51,718 bases of DNA. Source: DASYYE01 sp035946955. Its GTDB lineage: Bacteria > Actinomycetota > Actinomycetes > Streptosporangiales > Streptosporangiaceae. The notes below the pieces were generated by a model that was given only the letters and a program-made list of their open reading frames with translations, was not told where the DNA came from and did no database searches. The position numbers were made by a program, and so were the translations under genes. The stretch is taken from NCBI GenBank assembly GCA_035946955.1, contig DASYYE010000541.1, forward strand, positions 1 through 51,718. The letters run 5' to 3'. Shown piece after piece: positions 8,016 to 16,201 of this stretch (within the stretch, counting starts at the first letter, position 1; the number at the start of each line of letters is the position of its first letter).

Positions 8016-8765
8016 TGGCTGCGGACCTCGAGCGGGCCGGCGCCCCCAGCCGCGTACGGCGGACCGGGCGCCAATGACGTGGCTCGCCCTGGCAAGCTCC
8101 TCGTCTGGGCCGCCGTCATCGTTAAGCCAGGAAAACAGGGCCACGAACACCACGGGCACGAAACAGACCCCGGCCACCGCCCAGACCAGACCCACCGTGA
8201 CCTCCTGGTCAGCGACCGGGCCCAGCAGCCTGCCCACATGGTCGTAGGCGTGGAACTCGGCGTGGATAGCGAACCCGAGCGCGTAGGCGACCGCCCAGTT
8301 CCACCACATGGCTACCGCGGCGATCACCGCCCGCTGGGGTTTGGTGGTGTGTGGCGTCAGCGGGGGCGAGTCCACCAGTTGCACCCAGAGCAGGCCCCCG
8401 GCCAGCAGCACTATGGCCGCTTCCAGGTAGACCAGCCACGGGCTGGTTGCCAGTGCGTCCAAGAGCCCCTGCGTCCGCCAGGCCGTGCAGATCGCGATGT
8501 AGACCACCAGGGAAGACCAGGGGATCATGGCGGCGTTACGGCGGACGAGCCACGCATCGTAGCGCAGCAGAGGATCCGCCACGCGCAGTGCACGCCAGGG
8601 GGCGCCCAGTACGACCAGGGCGGGTGCGGCCATCGCGAAGACCACGAACTGCACCGACTCGGCGAACACGTAGCGCCGTGCCAGGGTCGCGACGGGTGGC
8701 ACCAGGCAGACGACCACCAGCACCAGGCCAGCGAACGCGAGCCACCGCCGCCACCCCGCGTTCAC
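8010..8765 (-). CDS. CtaG-like cytochrome c oxidase assembly membrane protein
   Basis: This is a multi-pass membrane protein of about 251 residues resembling the Caa3_CtaG family (PF09678), which is linked to copper delivery or assembly of cytochrome c oxidase. About seven hydrophobic segments are visible, with conserved-looking elements HAEFHAYDH and QFVVFAMAAPALVVLGAPWRA (shown for location only). The start is placed at GTG 8765 because it overlaps the stop of the upstream SDR gene as GTGA. Longer frames upstream lie inside that gene. No oxidase subunit genes are in the window, so the assignment rests on sequence character alone. Confidence 0.7.
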   Translation of the reverse strand: MNAGWRRWLAFAGLVLVVVCLVPPVATLARRYVFAESVQFVVFAMAAPALVVLGAPWRALRVADPLLRYDAWLVRRNAAMIPWSSLVVYIAICTAWRTQGLLDALATSPWLVYLEAAIVLLAGGLLWVQLVDSPPLTPHTTKPQRAVIAAVAMWWNWAVAYALGFAIHAEFHAYDHVGRLLGPVADQEVTVGLVWAVAGVCFVPVVFVALFSWLNDDGGPDEELARASHVIGARSAVRGWGRRPARGPQPR

Positions 8766-9526
8766 GAGGATCCCCCGAAACGGGCCGACGCGGCGCGGAA
8801 TGCCCCAGGGGCGGCGCCGTGCAGCCAGGCCGGGACACGCAGCCACCCCGGCACGTACACCAACCCGGCGTCACGTTCCACTGCGCGGACCACCGCGGCC
8901 GCCACACGTCCAGGGGCTACCGGCGCGGGCCAGCGGCGCCCATAGGGAGTCCCTCGCCGGTCGAAGAACGGTGTGTCGATCACTCCGGGCACCACCACAC
9001 ACACCCCCACCCCCTGCCCGCGGGTCTCGTAGGCGAGGCTCTCCGCGAACATCGCCAGGCCTGCCTTGGTCGCCGCGTACACGGCTTCGCCCGCCACACC
9101 AACGGCCCCGGCGATGGAGGAGACGAAGACCACCCGGCCCCGGCCCCGCTTGGTCATGCCGGGCACCAGCAGCCTGGTGAGCTGGATCGGGGCAGTGAGG
9201 TTGACCGCCACCAGTTCGGCGGTCTTCTCCGCGGTCATCTCGGCGACCGGGCCGGCCCAGCCAACACCCGCGTTGTTGACCAGCACGTCGACCCCGCCAG
9301 GGGCGGCCCGCAGCGCTGACTCGGCGGCATCCGCGGGGCCGTCGGGCGCCGCGAGGTCCGCTGGCAACGGGACCCCCCCGGTGGTGGCCGCCACGGCCGC
9401 GAGCCGCTCACGGTCACGCCCGGTGAGCAGCACCCTGGCCCCGGCGGCTGCCAGCACCGCCGCAGTGGCCGCGCCAATGCCCGACGAAGCCCCGGTCACC
9501 AGCGCCACCGCGCCATCCAGTCGCAT
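8762..9526 (-). CDS. Short-chain dehydrogenase/reductase
   Basis: This is a classical SDR of 254 residues using NAD(H) or NADP(H) for oxidation or reduction of an unknown alcohol or ketone. The cofactor motif TGASSGIG lies near residue 11, NNAG near 84, and the catalytic Ser and YAATK (Tyr/Lys) near 140-155. The segment PGVIDTPFF fits the strand after the active site. The arginine after the first strand (LLTGRDRERL) hints at NADP preference. It is coupled by GTGA to the CtaG-like membrane protein, an unusual partner, so the substrate cannot be guessed from context. Confidence 0.9.
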   Translation of the reverse strand: MRLDGAVALVTGASSGIGAATAAVLAAAGARVLLTGRDRERLAAVAATTGGVPLPADLAAPDGPADAAESALRAAPGGVDVLVNNAGVGWAGPVAEMTAEKTAELVAVNLTAPIQLTRLLVPGMTKRGRGRVVFVSSIAGAVGVAGEAVYAATKAGLAMFAESLAYETRGQGVGVCVVVPGVIDTPFFDRRGTPYGRRWPAPVAPGRVAAAVVRAVERDAGLVYVPGWLRVPAWLHGAAPGAFRAASARFGGSS

Positions 9527-9595
9527 GGCACACTTTCCCGCACGCCCCCCAGACCCCGCAAGCTTCCCCGCGAGCCGAAGGGCGCAGCGGCGCCT

Positions 9596-9651
9596 GGACT
9601 GACGAGCGAGGAGCGAGCGCAGCGAGTGAAGGAGCGAGGAGGGAAGGCGGC
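9596..9651. repeat. Dispersed GAGCGAG-type intergenic element, copy A
   Basis: This purine-rich stretch, built from GAGCGAG/GCGAGCGCAG words between the SDR and CBS genes, is closely matched in opposite orientation at 36175-36221, where about nine bases are missing in the middle. Both copies begin GGACTGA and end GAGGGAAGRCGGC. It is a small dispersed intergenic repeat with no visible gene. Confidence 0.65.
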
Positions 9652-9691
9652 GTCTTCGGGCGCCCGGAGGCGAGCCGGACCAGCACAGCCC

Positions 9692-10099
9692 CTAGCCGGC
9701 GGCGGGTTTTCCTCCTACCGGCTGTAGCTTCTCGGACCAAACCCGCACGATGTCCCGCATGGAGAGCAGGCCGGTCACGTCGCGGCCCTCGACCACCACC
9801 AGGTGGCGGAACCCACCCTTGACCATCGTGTCGGCGGCCTGTTCCAGCGTCCACTCGGGCGATGCGAACACCACGTCCCCGGTGCGGTGCGAAGCGGCCA
9901 TTTCGGTGTCCGGGTTCTGGCCAGCCCCTATGGAGTCGAGGATGTCACGTTCGGTCAGGATGCCTACGCCAGCGTGCTCACTGTCGATGACCACCGCGGC
10001 GCCGACACTGCGCGCCGACATCAGCCGGGCAGCTTCGCGGAGCGTGTGTGCGGGGCCGATCGTGAGGACCACCTTGGTCATGCCATCCCTAACCTTCAT
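9692..10099 (-). CDS. CBS-domain pair protein
   Basis: This is a small cytoplasmic protein of about 135 residues consisting of two CBS motifs (about 8-60 and 75-128). Such a Bateman module binds adenine nucleotides and acts as an energy or ligand sensor. Characteristic pieces are SVGAAVVIDSEHAGVGILTE and HLVVVEGRDVTGLLSMRD. It resembles the stand-alone two-CBS proteins common in actinobacteria (the mycobacterial Hrp1 type); the partner is unknown. The start ATG at 10099 lies six bases after GGGAGGG, and another ATG two codons earlier touches that site. Confidence 0.85.
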   Translation of the reverse strand: MKVRDGMTKVVLTIGPAHTLREAARLMSARSVGAAVVIDSEHAGVGILTERDILDSIGAGQNPDTEMAASHRTGDVVFASPEWTLEQAADTMVKGGFRHLVVVEGRDVTGLLSMRDIVRVWSEKLQPVGGKPAAG

Positions 10100-10261
10100 G
10101 TCCATCCCTCCCGGGCTGGTGGTTGGGTTCCCCGCACGTCGTTGTGCCCGTGGGCAGGCGCACGGGCGGCCGCGCTTGTGCCTTTGTGACCTGCTCGTCT
10201 CTAGCATCGGGGATGCCAGGCGTGAGGGCAAGACCCGCCGGGGCAAGCGTTTGCCCCGGGC

Positions 10262-11050
10262 TCATGAACCGGAGCTGAGCACGCTCAGCGCCTCCTCGTG
10301 CAACAGGCCATTACTGGCCACCACGCTGCCGCCATCGGGCGTGGGACGCCCGCTGAGGTCGGTGAACATGCCGCCGGCCTCCTCGACGATCACCTGGAGG
10401 GCAGCCAGGTCCCACAGTGACACCGCTGGTTCTGCCGACACATCTACGGCCCCCTCGGCCACCAGCATGTGCGACCAGAAGTCGCCGTAGGCCCGGGTGC
10501 GCCAGACCGACCGCCCAAGGCCCAGGAAACCCGCCAGCATGCCCTTCTCCTCCCAGCCGGACAGGCTCGAGTAGGAGAACGAGGCGTCAGCCAGCTTGGT
10601 GACCGAGGAAACCTGGCACCGGGTGGCCTTGGTCAGGCTGCGGCCGGTCCAGGCGCCGCTGCCGCGGCCTGCCCACCACCGGCGGCCGAGGGCGGGCGCT
10701 GACACCACGCCCACCACGACCTGATCGGCCTCCATCAGGCCGATCAGTGTGGCCCAGACCGGCACCCCGCGCACGAAGTTCTTGGTGCCGTCGATGGGGT
10801 CGATCACCCAGCACCGGGGCCCCGCATTGCGCCTGCCGAACTCCTCCCCGAGCACACTGTCGCGCGGTCGGGACCGGCCGAGGATGTTGCGCAGCGACTC
10901 CTCGGCCGCCCGGTCGGCGTCAGTGACCGGTGTCAGGTCCGGTTTTGCCTCCACATGCAGGTCCAGTGCCCGGAACCGGCGCGTGGTCATATCGTCCGCC
11001 GAGTCAGCAAGGACGTGGGCGAAGCGCAGGTCGTCGTCATAGCCCGCCAT
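10262..11050 (-). CDS. hisN: Histidinol-phosphatase (inositol monophosphatase family)
   Basis: This is a 262-residue member of the IMPase superfamily that closely matches actinobacterial HisN, which removes phosphate from L-histidinol phosphate in histidine synthesis. Metal and phosphate ligands are visible: GEEFG (Glu69/70), WVIDPIDGT (Asp84, Asp87) and the C-terminal WDLAAL aspartate. The start is set at ATG 11050 (MAGYDDDLRFAH), the position expected from the family; the longer frame upstream has no support. It sits just downstream of rsgA on the same strand, an arrangement I recall from Streptomyces. Inositol monophosphatase activity is the alternative. Confidence 0.85.
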   Translation of the reverse strand: MAGYDDDLRFAHVLADSADDMTTRRFRALDLHVEAKPDLTPVTDADRAAEESLRNILGRSRPRDSVLGEEFGRRNAGPRCWVIDPIDGTKNFVRGVPVWATLIGLMEADQVVVGVVSAPALGRRWWAGRGSGAWTGRSLTKATRCQVSSVTKLADASFSYSSLSGWEEKGMLAGFLGLGRSVWRTRAYGDFWSHMLVAEGAVDVSAEPAVSLWDLAALQVIVEEAGGMFTDLSGRPTPDGGSVVASNGLLHEEALSVLSSGS

Positions 11051-11137
11051 GGCGCGAAACGGTACCGTGTCTTGGCCACTGAGGTCACGAGGGGGAGTCC
11101 CAGGTGAACACGGGTCGTCCTGGCTGGGGGGCACCCC

Positions 11138-12175
11138 TCAGCCCGCGTCCGTGCCCTCCCGGCTGGCCAGCAGGCGGCGCAGTGAGTCCAGCCGTGCCAC
11201 GAGCCGCAGGTCACCGCCCTGGTCACGCACCCAGTCGTCGAGGGCGCAGTCGGGCTCGTTGTGGCTGCACGCGGGCGGGCACGCCGCCATCCCCGGGGCC
11301 AGGTCGCTGAACGCACGGACGACCCGGTCGGGGGCCAGGTGGCCCAGCCCGAACGCGCGGAGCCCGGGTGTGTCGATGAACCACCCCCCGCCCGGCAACG
11401 GCAGCGCCACCGCCGAGGACGAGGTGTGCCGTCCGCGCCCGGTGACCGGGCTCACCGCGCCAACCGCCCGTTCCGCGTCCGGGATCAGCGCATTGACCAG
11501 AGTGGACTTCCCAACACCGGAGTGGCCGACAGCCACATTGACCCGCCCGGCCAGGATGTCCCGCAGCGGGTCGAGGCGGGGGCTGGTCAGCGGCCGCCCG
11601 AGGGTCATATGCGGGATTCCCAGCGGCTCGTAGATCGCCAGCAACTTGTCAGCCGGTGCCAGGTCCTCCTTGGTCAGGCACAGCAACGGGCACAGGGCGG
11701 CGTCGTAGGCCGCCACCAGGAACCGGTCGATCAGCCGCGGCCGGGGAGGCGGGTTGGCCAGGGAGCACACGATCACCATCTGCTCGGCGTTGGCGACGAT
11801 GACCCTCTCCACCGGGTCGCTGTCATCGGCGGACCGGCGCAGGACCGTGGTCCGCGGCGCCACCCGCACCACTCGGGCCAGCGCACCAGGCGCCCCCGAA
11901 GTGTCCCCGGCCAGTGCGACATGGTCGCCCACCACCACGCCGCGGCGGCCGAGTTCGCGGGCGCGCATCGCGGTGACCACCCGGTCGCCGACCAGGCAGG
12001 CATACCTGCCCCTCGCCACCGCGGTGACAAAGCCCTCCACCGCGTCCTCGTGGGCGGGCCGGCGCCGGGTCCGCGGCCGGGACCCTCGCCCGGGCCTGAC
12101 CCGGACGTCGTCTTCGTCGAGGCCGGAGTGCCCGGCGCGCAGCGTCAGGGGGCGCCCTTGAGCATCGCCGTCCAC
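11138..12175 (-). CDS. rsgA: Ribosome small subunit-dependent GTPase RsgA
   Basis: This is a circularly permuted GTPase that helps late maturation of the 30S subunit. The order of motifs is the permuted one: OB-fold region, then TKED (G4), then GHSGVGKST (P-loop), then DTPGLRAFGL (G3). A C-terminal zinc-binding segment ACPPACSHNEPDC follows. The actinobacterial N-terminal basic segment (DEDDVRVRPGRGSRPRT) is present. The start is uncertain: a GTG at 12175 overlaps aroA by 31 bases, and family alignment would instead place it at a CTG around 12142-12148, close to the aroA stop. Either way rsgA follows aroA without a gap and is likely coupled to it. Confidence 0.88.
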   Translation of the reverse strand: MDGDAQGRPLTLRAGHSGLDEDDVRVRPGRGSRPRTRRRPAHEDAVEGFVTAVARGRYACLVGDRVVTAMRARELGRRGVVVGDHVALAGDTSGAPGALARVVRVAPRTTVLRRSADDSDPVERVIVANAEQMVIVCSLANPPPRPRLIDRFLVAAYDAALCPLLCLTKEDLAPADKLLAIYEPLGIPHMTLGRPLTSPRLDPLRDILAGRVNVAVGHSGVGKSTLVNALIPDAERAVGAVSPVTGRGRHTSSSAVALPLPGGGWFIDTPGLRAFGLGHLAPDRVVRAFSDLAPGMAACPPACSHNEPDCALDDWVRDQGGDLRLVARLDSLRRLLASREGTDAG

Positions 12176-13512
12176 AGCCCGGTGAAGGACGGGAACGTCT
12201 TGCCGACCGTGGCCGGGTTGCCGACATCGATGCCGGGCACCGCCAGCCCGAGCACGGCCGCTGCCATGACCAGCCGGTGGTCGTCGTAGGTGGCGAAGGG
12301 CTGGCCGCCGGCCTGCAGCGGGCGTGGCCGGACCACCAGCCCGTCCGGCAGTTCGGTCACGTCGCCGCCCAGCGCGTTGATCTCGGTGGCCAGCGCCGCC
12401 AGCCGGTCGGTCTCCTGCTGGCGGATGTGCGCGACGCCGGTCAGCCGGGAGGGGGAGTCCGCGAGCGCCGCGAGCGCCGCCACCACCGGGGTGGCCTCCG
12501 GGCAGTCCGCGAGATCGGCGGTCACGCCATGGACGGTGCCGGTCCCGGTCACTCTCAGCCCACCGGCCTGCCAGTCGCATCTGGCGCCCATCTCCGTCAG
12601 CACCCCAAGGATCTGCTCGCCGGGCTGCGCGGACTCGGCGGGCCAGCCCGCGACTGTGACGGCCCCGCCGGTAGCCAGCGCAGCCGCCAGGAACGGCAGC
12701 GCATTGGAGAGGTCAGGCTCGATGTGGACGTCGCCGGGCCGGAGCACCCCAGGGTGGACCCGCCAGGTGTCATGACCCCGCCCGCTGGCGGCCGTACCCG
12801 CCTGCGCGCAGGCTTCGACCTCAGCCCCGGCCGCCTGCAGCATCCGCACCGTCATGTCGATGTGGGCTGCGGACGGGGCACGTGGGCCGCGGTGGCGCAC
12901 CTCGACGCCCTTGTCGTAACGCGGGGCGGCGAGCAACAGGCCCGAGACGAGTTGCGATGATGAGGAGGCGTCGATGGTGACCACCCCGCCGGCCAGCCCT
13001 CCGCCGCCGCGGACCGTGAACGGGACGGCGTCGCGCCCACCGTCGTCGATGACCGCACCCAGCTCACGCAGGGCAGCGAGGATCGCGCCGACCGGGCGCT
13101 GGGAGGCACGGGGATCGCCGCGGAACGCCACCGCGACCGAGGTGAGCGTGGCGGCCGGTGGCAGGAAGCGCATGACCGTGCCCGCGTTGCCCACGTCCAC
13201 CAGCGCGTCCTCGCCAGCCCAGCCGGGTACCACATGCCAGCGTGAGACCTCGCTGACGTCGATGTGACAGCCCAGCGCGGCCAGGCCGTGGCGCATCAGC
13301 AGCGTGTCGCGGGCGTCCAGCGGGCTGGTGACGGTGCCCGGCCCGTCGGCCAGCGCGGCCAGCACCAGCGCCCGGTTGGTCATGGACTTGGACCCGGGCA
13401 CCGTCACCCGCGCCCGGACCGGGCCCTCGGCGGCGGGTGCCCGCCAGTGCCCCGCGTCGTCACTCGTGCCGTCCCCGGCAAGCCGGCCCGCGTCCCCAGG
13501 CCTGTTTTTCAT
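12145..13512 (-). CDS. aroA: 3-phosphoshikimate 1-carboxyvinyltransferase (EPSP synthase)
   Basis: This is the sixth step of the shikimate pathway: it transfers the enolpyruvyl group of phosphoenolpyruvate to shikimate 3-phosphate in the cytoplasm. It has 455 residues, slightly long because of an N-terminal tail of about 30 residues. Signature motifs are PGSKSMTNRAL near residue 39, GNAGTVMRFLPP, RQQETDRLAAL and the C-terminal DDHRLVMAAAV. NAGTVMRF differs from the usual NAGTAMRP, which is typical of several actinobacterial enzymes and can affect glyphosate sensitivity. The gene leads an apparent aroA-rsgA-hisN transcript, divergent from the SRAP gene. Confidence 0.95.
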   Translation of the reverse strand: MKNRPGDAGRLAGDGTSDDAGHWRAPAAEGPVRARVTVPGSKSMTNRALVLAALADGPGTVTSPLDARDTLLMRHGLAALGCHIDVSEVSRWHVVPGWAGEDALVDVGNAGTVMRFLPPAATLTSVAVAFRGDPRASQRPVGAILAALRELGAVIDDGGRDAVPFTVRGGGGLAGGVVTIDASSSSQLVSGLLLAAPRYDKGVEVRHRGPRAPSAAHIDMTVRMLQAAGAEVEACAQAGTAASGRGHDTWRVHPGVLRPGDVHIEPDLSNALPFLAAALATGGAVTVAGWPAESAQPGEQILGVLTEMGARCDWQAGGLRVTGTGTVHGVTADLADCPEATPVVAALAALADSPSRLTGVAHIRQQETDRLAALATEINALGGDVTELPDGLVVRPRPLQAGGQPFATYDDHRLVMAAAVLGLAVPGIDVGNPATVGKTFPSFTGLWTAMLKGAP

Positions 13513-13654
13513 GATCTGAGCCTAGGGCATGGGACTCGGCCAGCCTGGGCTGATGACAGGTGGGCGGGAGGATGTTTGGCAGAGGCCGATAGTGGCAATG
13601 AAAAGGCACATTCTGTACAACCCCCCGTCTTCCGCCTGACAGCAGGGTGACACC

Positions 13655-14575
13655 ATGTGCGGCCGGTACGCGTCTGCGCGCAAGCGCCAGGAACTCCTTG
13701 CCGAGTTCCATATTGAGCGCGACCGTGTCGAGGAAGACCTCGAGCCCGACTACAACGTCGCCCCTACCAAGCCGGTCTACGCGGTCCTCACCCGCGCCCC
13801 CCGCGGTGACCATGGAACCGGTGAGGCTGCCCATGCAGGCGACGGATCCGCCCGCCCAGCCGCGGAAACCCCCCAGGTGGCGGGGGAGGGACACGATGCC
13901 AGCACTGCCGCCCACGAAGGCGGGCGCGCCGCTCGGGAACTGAGGGTCCTCCGCTGGGGCCTGGTCCCGTCATGGGCCAAAGACCCCTCGATCGGCAGCC
14001 GCCTGATCAATGCGCGGGCCGAGACAGTGGACAGCAAGCCCGCTTTCCGCCGCGCCTTCACCAAGCGCCGCTGCCTGCTGCCCGCCGACGGCTTCTATGA
14101 GTGGGAGCAGGTCGAGAGCGACGGGAAGACCCGCAAGCAGCCGTACTTCATCCACCGGGCGGACGGTGGGTCGCTCGCTTTCGCAGGCCTCTACGAACTG
14201 TGGCGCGACCGCTCGCGCCCGGACGACGACCGGGATGCCTGGCTCTGGACCGCTGTCATCATCACCACCCGCGCCGCAGACGAGGTCGGGCAGATCCACG
14301 ACCGCATGCCGATGGTGATCGAACCCACGACCTGGGACGACTGGCTCGACCCCGCCAACACTGACCCGTCCCACCTGCACCACCTGCTAGTTCCTGCCGC
14401 GGCCAGCGGGCTGACGTCGTACCCGGTCTCGACCGAGGTCAACTCCGTCCGCAACAACGGCGCCCAGCTCATCCAGCCCATTCCGCCGGCCGAGCGAGAC
14501 GGAGTGCTCGCAGGCGGACCGGGCCGGGACGGGGACCGGGCTGGCCAACCAGCCGCCCCACTCAAGTTGCTCTGA
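13655..14575 (+). CDS. SRAP-domain protein (abasic-site crosslinking, YedK/HMCES family)
   Basis: This protein forms a covalent thiazolidine link to abasic sites in single-stranded DNA and so shields them during replication. The catalytic Cys2 follows the initiator Met (MCGRYASA). Further active-site elements are NVAP (about 34), WGLVPSWAKD, INARAET, the glutamate in DGFYEWE and the histidine in IHDRMPM. Compared with the compact family core, a glycine/alanine-rich insert of about 45 residues (about 50-95) separates the first strand from WGLVPSW. The start ATG at 13655 is fixed by the need for Cys2. The gene is divergent from aroA. I see no LexA box. Confidence 0.9.
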   Translation: MCGRYASARKRQELLAEFHIERDRVEEDLEPDYNVAPTKPVYAVLTRAPRGDHGTGEAAHAGDGSARPAAETPQVAGEGHDASTAAHEGGRAARELRVLRWGLVPSWAKDPSIGSRLINARAETVDSKPAFRRAFTKRRCLLPADGFYEWEQVESDGKTRKQPYFIHRADGGSLAFAGLYELWRDRSRPDDDRDAWLWTAVIITTRAADEVGQIHDRMPMVIEPTTWDDWLDPANTDPSHLHHLLVPAAASGLTSYPVSTEVNSVRNNGAQLIQPIPPAERDGVLAGGPGRDGDRAGQPAAPLKLL

Positions 14576-14641
14576 ACCCGCACCGGCGGCGGCACCATCA
14601 CCTAAGCCTGCTGTGCTCCGCACGTGCCATGAGGAGGATCC

Positions 14642-14989
14642 GTGGACACTGTGATCGCCCGTAAACGCCTTGAAGAAATCCGCACCGAACTGGACAGGTC
14701 CATCCTGGTACTGCAGGGTGAACGGTCCTCCGGGAGCACCGGCGCGGACTTCCCCCAGGACCCCGCCGACGCGGGCGCCACACTGTCCGACCAAGACCGC
14801 ACCGAGTCGGTGCTGGCCTCGGTCCAGGGGCAGCGCGGAGAGGTCATGGACGCCCTGCGGCGCATCGAGCACGGCACTTATGGCACGTGCTCCGACTGCG
14901 GCACGCCAATCCCCGAAGGCCGGCTGGACGCCCGGCCCGAGGCTGCCCGCTGTGTGAGATGCCAGTCCAAGCGTGACCACCGCCGCTGA
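14642..14989 (+). CDS. TraR/DksA-family zinc finger protein
   Basis: This is a 115-residue protein with an N-terminal helical hairpin (about 1-75) and a C-terminal four-cysteine zinc finger, CSDC ... CVRC (about 84-110). It is the architecture of DksA/TraR proteins that reach into the secondary channel of RNA polymerase. The start GTG at 14642 is backed by GAGGAGG five bases upstream. Whether this short actinobacterial type acts on RNA polymerase or ribosomal RNA promoters is not settled by sequence. The coiled-coil tip lacks the classical DxxDxA arrangement as far as I can see, although DPADAGA occurs near 40. Confidence 0.85.
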   Translation: MDTVIARKRLEEIRTELDRSILVLQGERSSGSTGADFPQDPADAGATLSDQDRTESVLASVQGQRGEVMDALRRIEHGTYGTCSDCGTPIPEGRLDARPEAARCVRCQSKRDHRR

Positions 14990-15015
14990 CCCCGTGGCAC
15001 GCCGGAGCAGCAGGT

Positions 15016-15969
15016 TCATGACGACAAGGCCGACAGCACAGCTCTCCCGGCACGACCGTCGCCGGCATCCTGGCCAGGGTCGTGGCCGGGTGACTTGCGC
15101 GCGGCCGCGACCAGGCTGATCCCGAACGACTCGTCCGGGCTGGCAGGCTGCCCATCCTGCCCGGCCCGCAGTTCGGCGCGGACCAGGCGTGCAATGGCCC
15201 CAGGCTCTCGCCGGAGCACATGGTCCACCATGGAAGGAGAGAGCAGCGTCCGCGGCCTGACCCACCTCACATCCAGGCCCGCTTCGGTCAGCAGGTCCCT
15301 GAGCTGGCTTGCGCCAAAGCAGCGCGTGATGGTGCCGTCTGGCCACGGAACCAGGAACACCTCGGCACGCGGGACGTCCACGAGGTGCGCCCACCGGCGC
15401 TGTTCCGCCAGCATGGCCATGCCCAGCACCAGCGAGTCCACGCAGGCGAACAAGCGGCCCCCTGGCCGCAGCACCCGGGCGATCTCGCAGGCCAGATCCT
15501 CGGCCATCAGGTGGTGCGACAGTGCCCCTGCCTCCGCGATGACGCCGTCCGCGCAGTCGTCGGCCAGGAACTCCAGACTGCCGGGTTCCGCCACGACCTC
15601 GACGACGCGTCCGGGCTGGCGCTGGCCTGGCACGCTCCGCTCCCGTGTTGCCTGGCGCGGCGCGCCATCCGGTGCTGTCTGGCGTCGCCGTGCCGTGCCG
15701 GGTGCCTGCTGGCCACGGGCCGTCTCGTCACTGGGCGGGATGACACGCAGCACCAGGTGGCCGCGTGCCGCTGCCTGGTCGGCGTAGGCGGCGGTAGCAC
15801 CGGAAATGTCGATCAGCAGCCCGCCCGGTGCCGGGAGCCAGGCCGCGAGCTGTGCCGACGCCACCGCACGGTGGAAGCGCCAGTAGGCGGCCAATGAGCC
15901 AGACGAGAGCACTGCCAGGGGGCTGACCGAGGGTGCCGTCACCTCGACTCCATCCGACATCGCGCACAC
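15016..15969 (-). CDS. Class I SAM-dependent methyltransferase-like protein
   Basis: This is a protein of about 314-317 residues. The order of strands fits a Rossmann methyltransferase: LLIDISGATAAYADQAAARG (motif I region, glycine-poor), an acidic strand near VVEVVAEPGS, VIAEAGALSHHL, then LRPGGRLFACVDSLV (the conserved post-motif III turn) and a C-terminal EAGLDVRWV strand. An unusual charged and disordered-looking insert lies between the first and second strands (about 85-125). The weak motif I raises doubt about cofactor binding. The substrate is unknown. The start may be ATG 15960 or 15969. It is convergent with the zinc finger gene. Confidence 0.65.
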   Translation of the reverse strand: MCAMSDGVEVTAPSVSPLAVLSSGSLAAYWRFHRAVASAQLAAWLPAPGGLLIDISGATAAYADQAAARGHLVLRVIPPSDETARGQQAPGTARRRQTAPDGAPRQATRERSVPGQRQPGRVVEVVAEPGSLEFLADDCADGVIAEAGALSHHLMAEDLACEIARVLRPGGRLFACVDSLVLGMAMLAEQRRWAHLVDVPRAEVFLVPWPDGTITRCFGASQLRDLLTEAGLDVRWVRPRTLLSPSMVDHVLRREPGAIARLVRAELRAGQDGQPASPDESFGISLVAAARKSPGHDPGQDAGDGRAGRAVLSALSS

Positions 15970-16113
15970 GTCCGCACCGTGGCGCGGCTCGCGCCATGGT
16001 GCGGGGCTGCCGCGAAAGGAGGCAGAGGGGCCGGCCAGTCTGCGAACCGGGTTCGGGGAACGTCTGATGTGAGTCTTCCCCCGTTTGCGCGGACTTCACC
16101 TGTGACCGGCTGT

Positions 16114-16169
16114 TCTTTGCAGCGTGCAGAGCCGCTCCGCATCTTTGCAGCGTGCAGAGCCGCTCCGCA
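16114..16169. repeat. Perfect tandem duplication of 28 bp
   Basis: Positions 16114-16141 and 16142-16169 are identical and directly adjacent (unit begins TCTTTGCAGCGTGCAGAG). They lie between the secreted propeller gene (stop 16202) and the methyltransferase gene (start 15969), so upstream of the latter. The lack of any mismatch suggests a recent event or functional selection. Confidence 0.9.
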
Positions 16170-16201
16170 GCGCCGGGCAATGGGGTGCTGCCGCGTGCCA
16201 C

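Noticed and set aside
13513..13654. LexA box controlling the SRAP gene
   Set aside because: No GAAC-N4-GTTC-type palindrome is visible between aroA and the SRAP gene.
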